DNA of 7,028 nucleotides from Anaerolineaceae bacterium (GTDB lineage: Bacteria > Chloroflexota > Anaerolineae > Anaerolineales > Villigracilaceae): NCBI GenBank assembly GCA_009885445.1, contig VFKQ01000124.1, forward strand, positions 1 to 7,028. The letters are read 5' to 3'. A program made the translations under genes and the position numbers. Positions 5,790 through 7,028 of the stretch are shown here, piece after piece (the stretch's first letter is position 1; each line of letters begins with the position of its first letter). The notes under the pieces were generated by a model. It had not been told where the DNA came from. It ran no database searches and worked only from the letters and a program-made list of their open reading frames with translations.

Positions 5790-6257
5790 ATGATAAAGAA
5801 AAGAAAAAAGCATGCTAGCAGACTCCCGCTTCCGCTCATCTTTTTTGCGGGAGGCTTGCTTTTGTTGGCCGTGACTGTGCTCCTGTTCGCCGAAGGCGGC
5901 AACCAGAATGGAGGTGGCGGGACACCCGCCATCAGCGTGGACAAGGGGCTGATTGATTATGGTTATGTCAAGCTGGACACCGACCTGACCTTTTCGATCG
6001 TCGTCACCAATAGCGGGGACGGCGTTCTAAGATTTACAGAGGCGCCGTACATTGAGATCAAGGAGGGCTGTTGACCCCCCGACCTGACCATCGGTTCGAT
6101 GGTCCTTCAGCCGGGCGAAAGCACAACCATCACCTCCGCCGTGTTTATGATGCACGCGGGCATGGATGGGCCGCACGACTTCCGCATCCACCTTGTGACC
6201 AATGATCCGAATCAGCCAGACTTGGAAGTGCAAGTGTTGTCTAACTGGGGCCCGTGA
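5790..6257 (+). CDS. Candidate selenoprotein: membrane-anchored DUF1573-like protein, in-frame TGA at 6072
   Basis: Begins at ATG 5790 with AGGAG at 5777-5781. A basic start and one membrane helix (about residues 13-34) are followed by a glycine-rich linker and an outward beta-sandwich domain of DUF1573/ASH type (ISVDKGLIDYGYVKLDT, then VVTNSGDGVLRF). At codon 95 a TGA (6072-6074) follows Cys94 in the context K-E-G-C-[TGA]-P-P. The frame then stays open for 60 codons with a natural continuation of the domain (DLTIGSMVLQPGEST, HLVTNDPNQPDLEVQV), ending NWGP and TGA at 6255-6257. I recall relatives with Cys-Cys-Pro-Pro here, so the TGA would encode selenocysteine in place of the second Cys. A hairpin suited to a bacterial SECIS follows at once. 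Full product 155 aa; if TGA were a stop, a 94-aa truncated domain. Alternative: recent nonsense mutation. TGA ends several other genes here, so it is not generally reassigned. Confidence 0.75.
6078..6115 (+). promoter_or_regulatory. Candidate bacterial SECIS hairpin
   Basis: Immediately 3' of the TGA at 6072-6074. The core is an 8-bp perfect stem, gaccatcg (6086-6093) with cgatggtc (6097-6104), around loop GTT; opening the last pair gives a GGTTC apex, with the GGU recalling the loop of the E. coli fdhF SECIS. The apical loop starts 19 nt after the TGA, within the range expected for bacterial SECIS elements. An alternative longer fold pairs cccg (6078-6081) with cggg (6112-6115), ctga (6084-6087) with tcag (6107-6110) and ccatcg (6088-6093) with cgatgg (6097-6102), leaving a tcct bulge at 6103-6106. 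It lies wholly within the coding frame. Confidence 0.6.
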
Positions 6258-6266
6258 AGCGATTGG

Positions 6267-6692
6267 ATGATGAAAAAAATTTGGTTCCTGTTGTTGGGAA
6301 TACTATTTTCCCTGGCCGCCTGCCTGAGCCAGCCCACGGAAATTTTTGGCGAAACAGTCAACGTGAATAGTGGCGCATACACCAACGTCAACGCGCAGGA
6401 ATTGCGCGCCATGTTGAAGAGCAAGGACTTTATTTTCGTTAACGTTCACATTCCTTTTGCGGGGGATATTGCTGGCACAGACTTTTCGATTCGGTACGAT
6501 CAAATCACCGCCGCGGCTAATCTTGCGCAACTGCCAGCCGATAAGAATGCAAAAATTGTTTTATATTGCCGCAGTGGGCGAATGAGCACGATAGCCGCCG
6601 AGGCGCTCGTTTTGCTTGGATACACCAACATCTGGAATCTCAGCGGCGGGATGGTGGAATGGGAACAGGCTGGATACGAAATCGAGCGATAA
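6267..6692 (+). CDS. Lipoprotein rhodanese (single-domain sulfurtransferase-like)
   Basis: A 141-residue protein with a lipoprotein signal (MMKKIWFLLLGILFSLAAC, Cys19) and one rhodanese domain over about residues 40-141. The active-site loop YCRSGRMS places the catalytic Cys at 101 and Arg at 105; the C-terminal signature is WNLSGGMVEWEQAGYEIE. The region before the active site (FVNVHIPFAGDIAGTD) has Asn and His where many rhodaneses have Asp and Arg, a variant I recall from exported forms. It would sit on the outer face of the membrane and could transfer sulfane sulfur or act on thiols. The start is ATG 6267 or the adjacent ATG 6270; no strong Shine-Dalgarno is seen, and it begins 9 nt after the full-length stop of the DUF1573-like gene, which suggests translational coupling. 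That spacing also fits read-through of the TGA, since ribosomes stopping at 6074 would be 190 nt away. Confidence 0.92.
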   Translation: MMKKIWFLLLGILFSLAACLSQPTEIFGETVNVNSGAYTNVNAQELRAMLKSKDFIFVNVHIPFAGDIAGTDFSIRYDQITAAANLAQLPADKNAKIVLYCRSGRMSTIAAEALVLLGYTNIWNLSGGMVEWEQAGYEIER

Positions 6693-6746
6693 AGTATAGC
6701 GGAGCTGTGCATTGAGTCGATTCTATGCTCAGAGACTGTTTCTTAA

Positions 6747-7028
6747 CTAGCCACCCGACACTTTCGAATCAAGTGGTGGTCGAGCGATGTCCTGAGCTTG
6801 TCGAAGGGTAGCCGGAGGTACTCCGAGGGGCGTATTGAGACCAGATTTAGGACAGTTTCGCTGTTCGGTGGTCTCGACCACGGCACTTGCGTTCGTGGCA
6901 AGTGTACGGCGGTGGTGGTTGAGTAGCGTACTTGGCGTATCGAAACCCACCGCCTACCCTTCGACACCTTCGGTCAGGACATCGCTCGACCAGCAGAGTT
7001 CCTTTCGACCAAACTGTCGGGTGACTAG
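6747..7028. mobile_element. Gene-free element with long imperfect terminal inverted repeats (MITE-like)
   Basis: The left arm at 6747-6811 and the right arm at 6954-7028 are inverted copies: both begin (right arm read in reverse complement) ctag-y-cacccgaca, share tggtcgagcgatgtcctga, and end gtcgaagggtag, with small insertions in the right arm. The centre is packed with smaller palindromes: cggag/ctccg at 6813-6825, gtggtc/gaccac at 6868-6881, cacttgc/gcaagtg at 6884-6904, and ggcggtgg/ccaccgcc at 6908-6954. No plausible gene lies inside; the frames that stay open are repeat read-through. No transposase is visible, so it would be non-autonomous or a composite of dispersed palindromic repeats. 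It ends exactly at the window edge, so the true right boundary is unknown. The preceding 6693-6746 holds nothing I can identify and no clear terminator. Confidence 0.6.
6773..6844 (-). repeat. Dispersed repeat, second copy, inverted relative to copA copy
   Basis: Read on the minus strand, this 72-nt segment runs from ctggtctcaatacgcc to ctcgaccaccac and matches 4258-4325 in copA almost base for base on both sides. Only the middle differs: here it carries the hairpin cggag-gta-ctccg (6813-6825) in place of gccgc/gcggc. It overlaps the left arm of the terminal element. Confidence 0.85.

Noticed and set aside
5790..6074. Reading the DUF1573-like gene as a 94-aa protein ending at TGA 6072, or as a pseudogene.
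   Set aside because: The frame continues as a coherent domain to 6257 with no further damage, an adjacent SECIS-like hairpin is present and the next gene is spaced from the later stop. A recent nonsense mutation remains possible.
5790..6257. General reassignment of TGA to an amino acid in this organism.
   Set aside because: TGA is used as the normal stop of the CC/HH membrane protein (2161), copA (5216) and the PCYCGC gene (5766), with intergenic DNA or a new start following each.
6743..6967. Minus-strand open frames in the terminal element, including a LPFDKLRTSLDHH stretch.
   Set aside because: They are translations of the dispersed repeat, the same peptide as in the copA insertion, not genes.
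6747..7028. CRISPR array or attachment site at the right end.
   Set aside because: The repeats are inverted and unevenly spaced rather than direct with regular spacers, and no integrase or tRNA gene is present.

Overview
The window looks like accessory or metal-handling DNA from a Chloroflexota bacterium, probably of the Anaerolineae type. This is inferred from recalled resemblance of the small proteins (cupredoxin, YHS, CC/HH membrane protein, 'WDAPRGGHH' lipoprotein, PCYCGC lipoprotein) and from the short interspersed repeats carrying the 'cttcgacaagctcaggac' core. No rRNA, tRNA or other taxonomic marker is present. All recognised genes are on the + strand.

Layout. 1-371: end of a membrane-anchored cupredoxin whose start lies outside the window. 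386-577 and 679-840: two small YHS-domain metal-binding proteins (the second only 53 aa), separated by a strong hairpin. 955-1659: DUF2085 membrane protein. 1691-2161: small membrane protein with a CC-x-HH motif, overlapping by ATGA a lipoprotein of unknown function (2158-2598). 2622-5216: CopA-type Cu(I) P1B-ATPase with all catalytic motifs, but with several short repeats inserted in frame into its loops. 5338-5766: PCYCGC-motif lipoprotein. 5790-6257: DUF1573-like membrane-anchored protein interrupted by one in-frame TGA. 6267-6692: lipoprotein rhodanese. 6747-7028: a gene-free, hairpin-rich element with long imperfect terminal inverted repeats.

How it fits together (inference). Cytoplasmic YHS proteins and the HMA domain of CopA would bind Cu(I), and CopA would export it. 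The anchored cupredoxin, lipoproteins, PCYCGC protein, DUF1573-like protein and rhodanese would handle copper, thiols or sulfur outside the membrane. The genes are tightly spaced or overlapping and probably form one or two operons; a perfect TATAAT box before 5338 may start a second unit.

Most interesting signal: the DUF1573-like reading frame does not end at the TGA at 6072-6074. It continues 60 further codons with a convincing domain, and the TGA lies in a G-C-[TGA]-P-P motif where I recall relatives having Cys-Cys. A hairpin with a GGU-containing apex sits 19 nt downstream, where a bacterial SECIS element should be. This is a candidate selenoprotein with a vicinal Cys-Sec pair, next to a copper exporter. 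The second notable signal is the family of short repeats that have entered copA in frame and recur inverted at the right end of the window.
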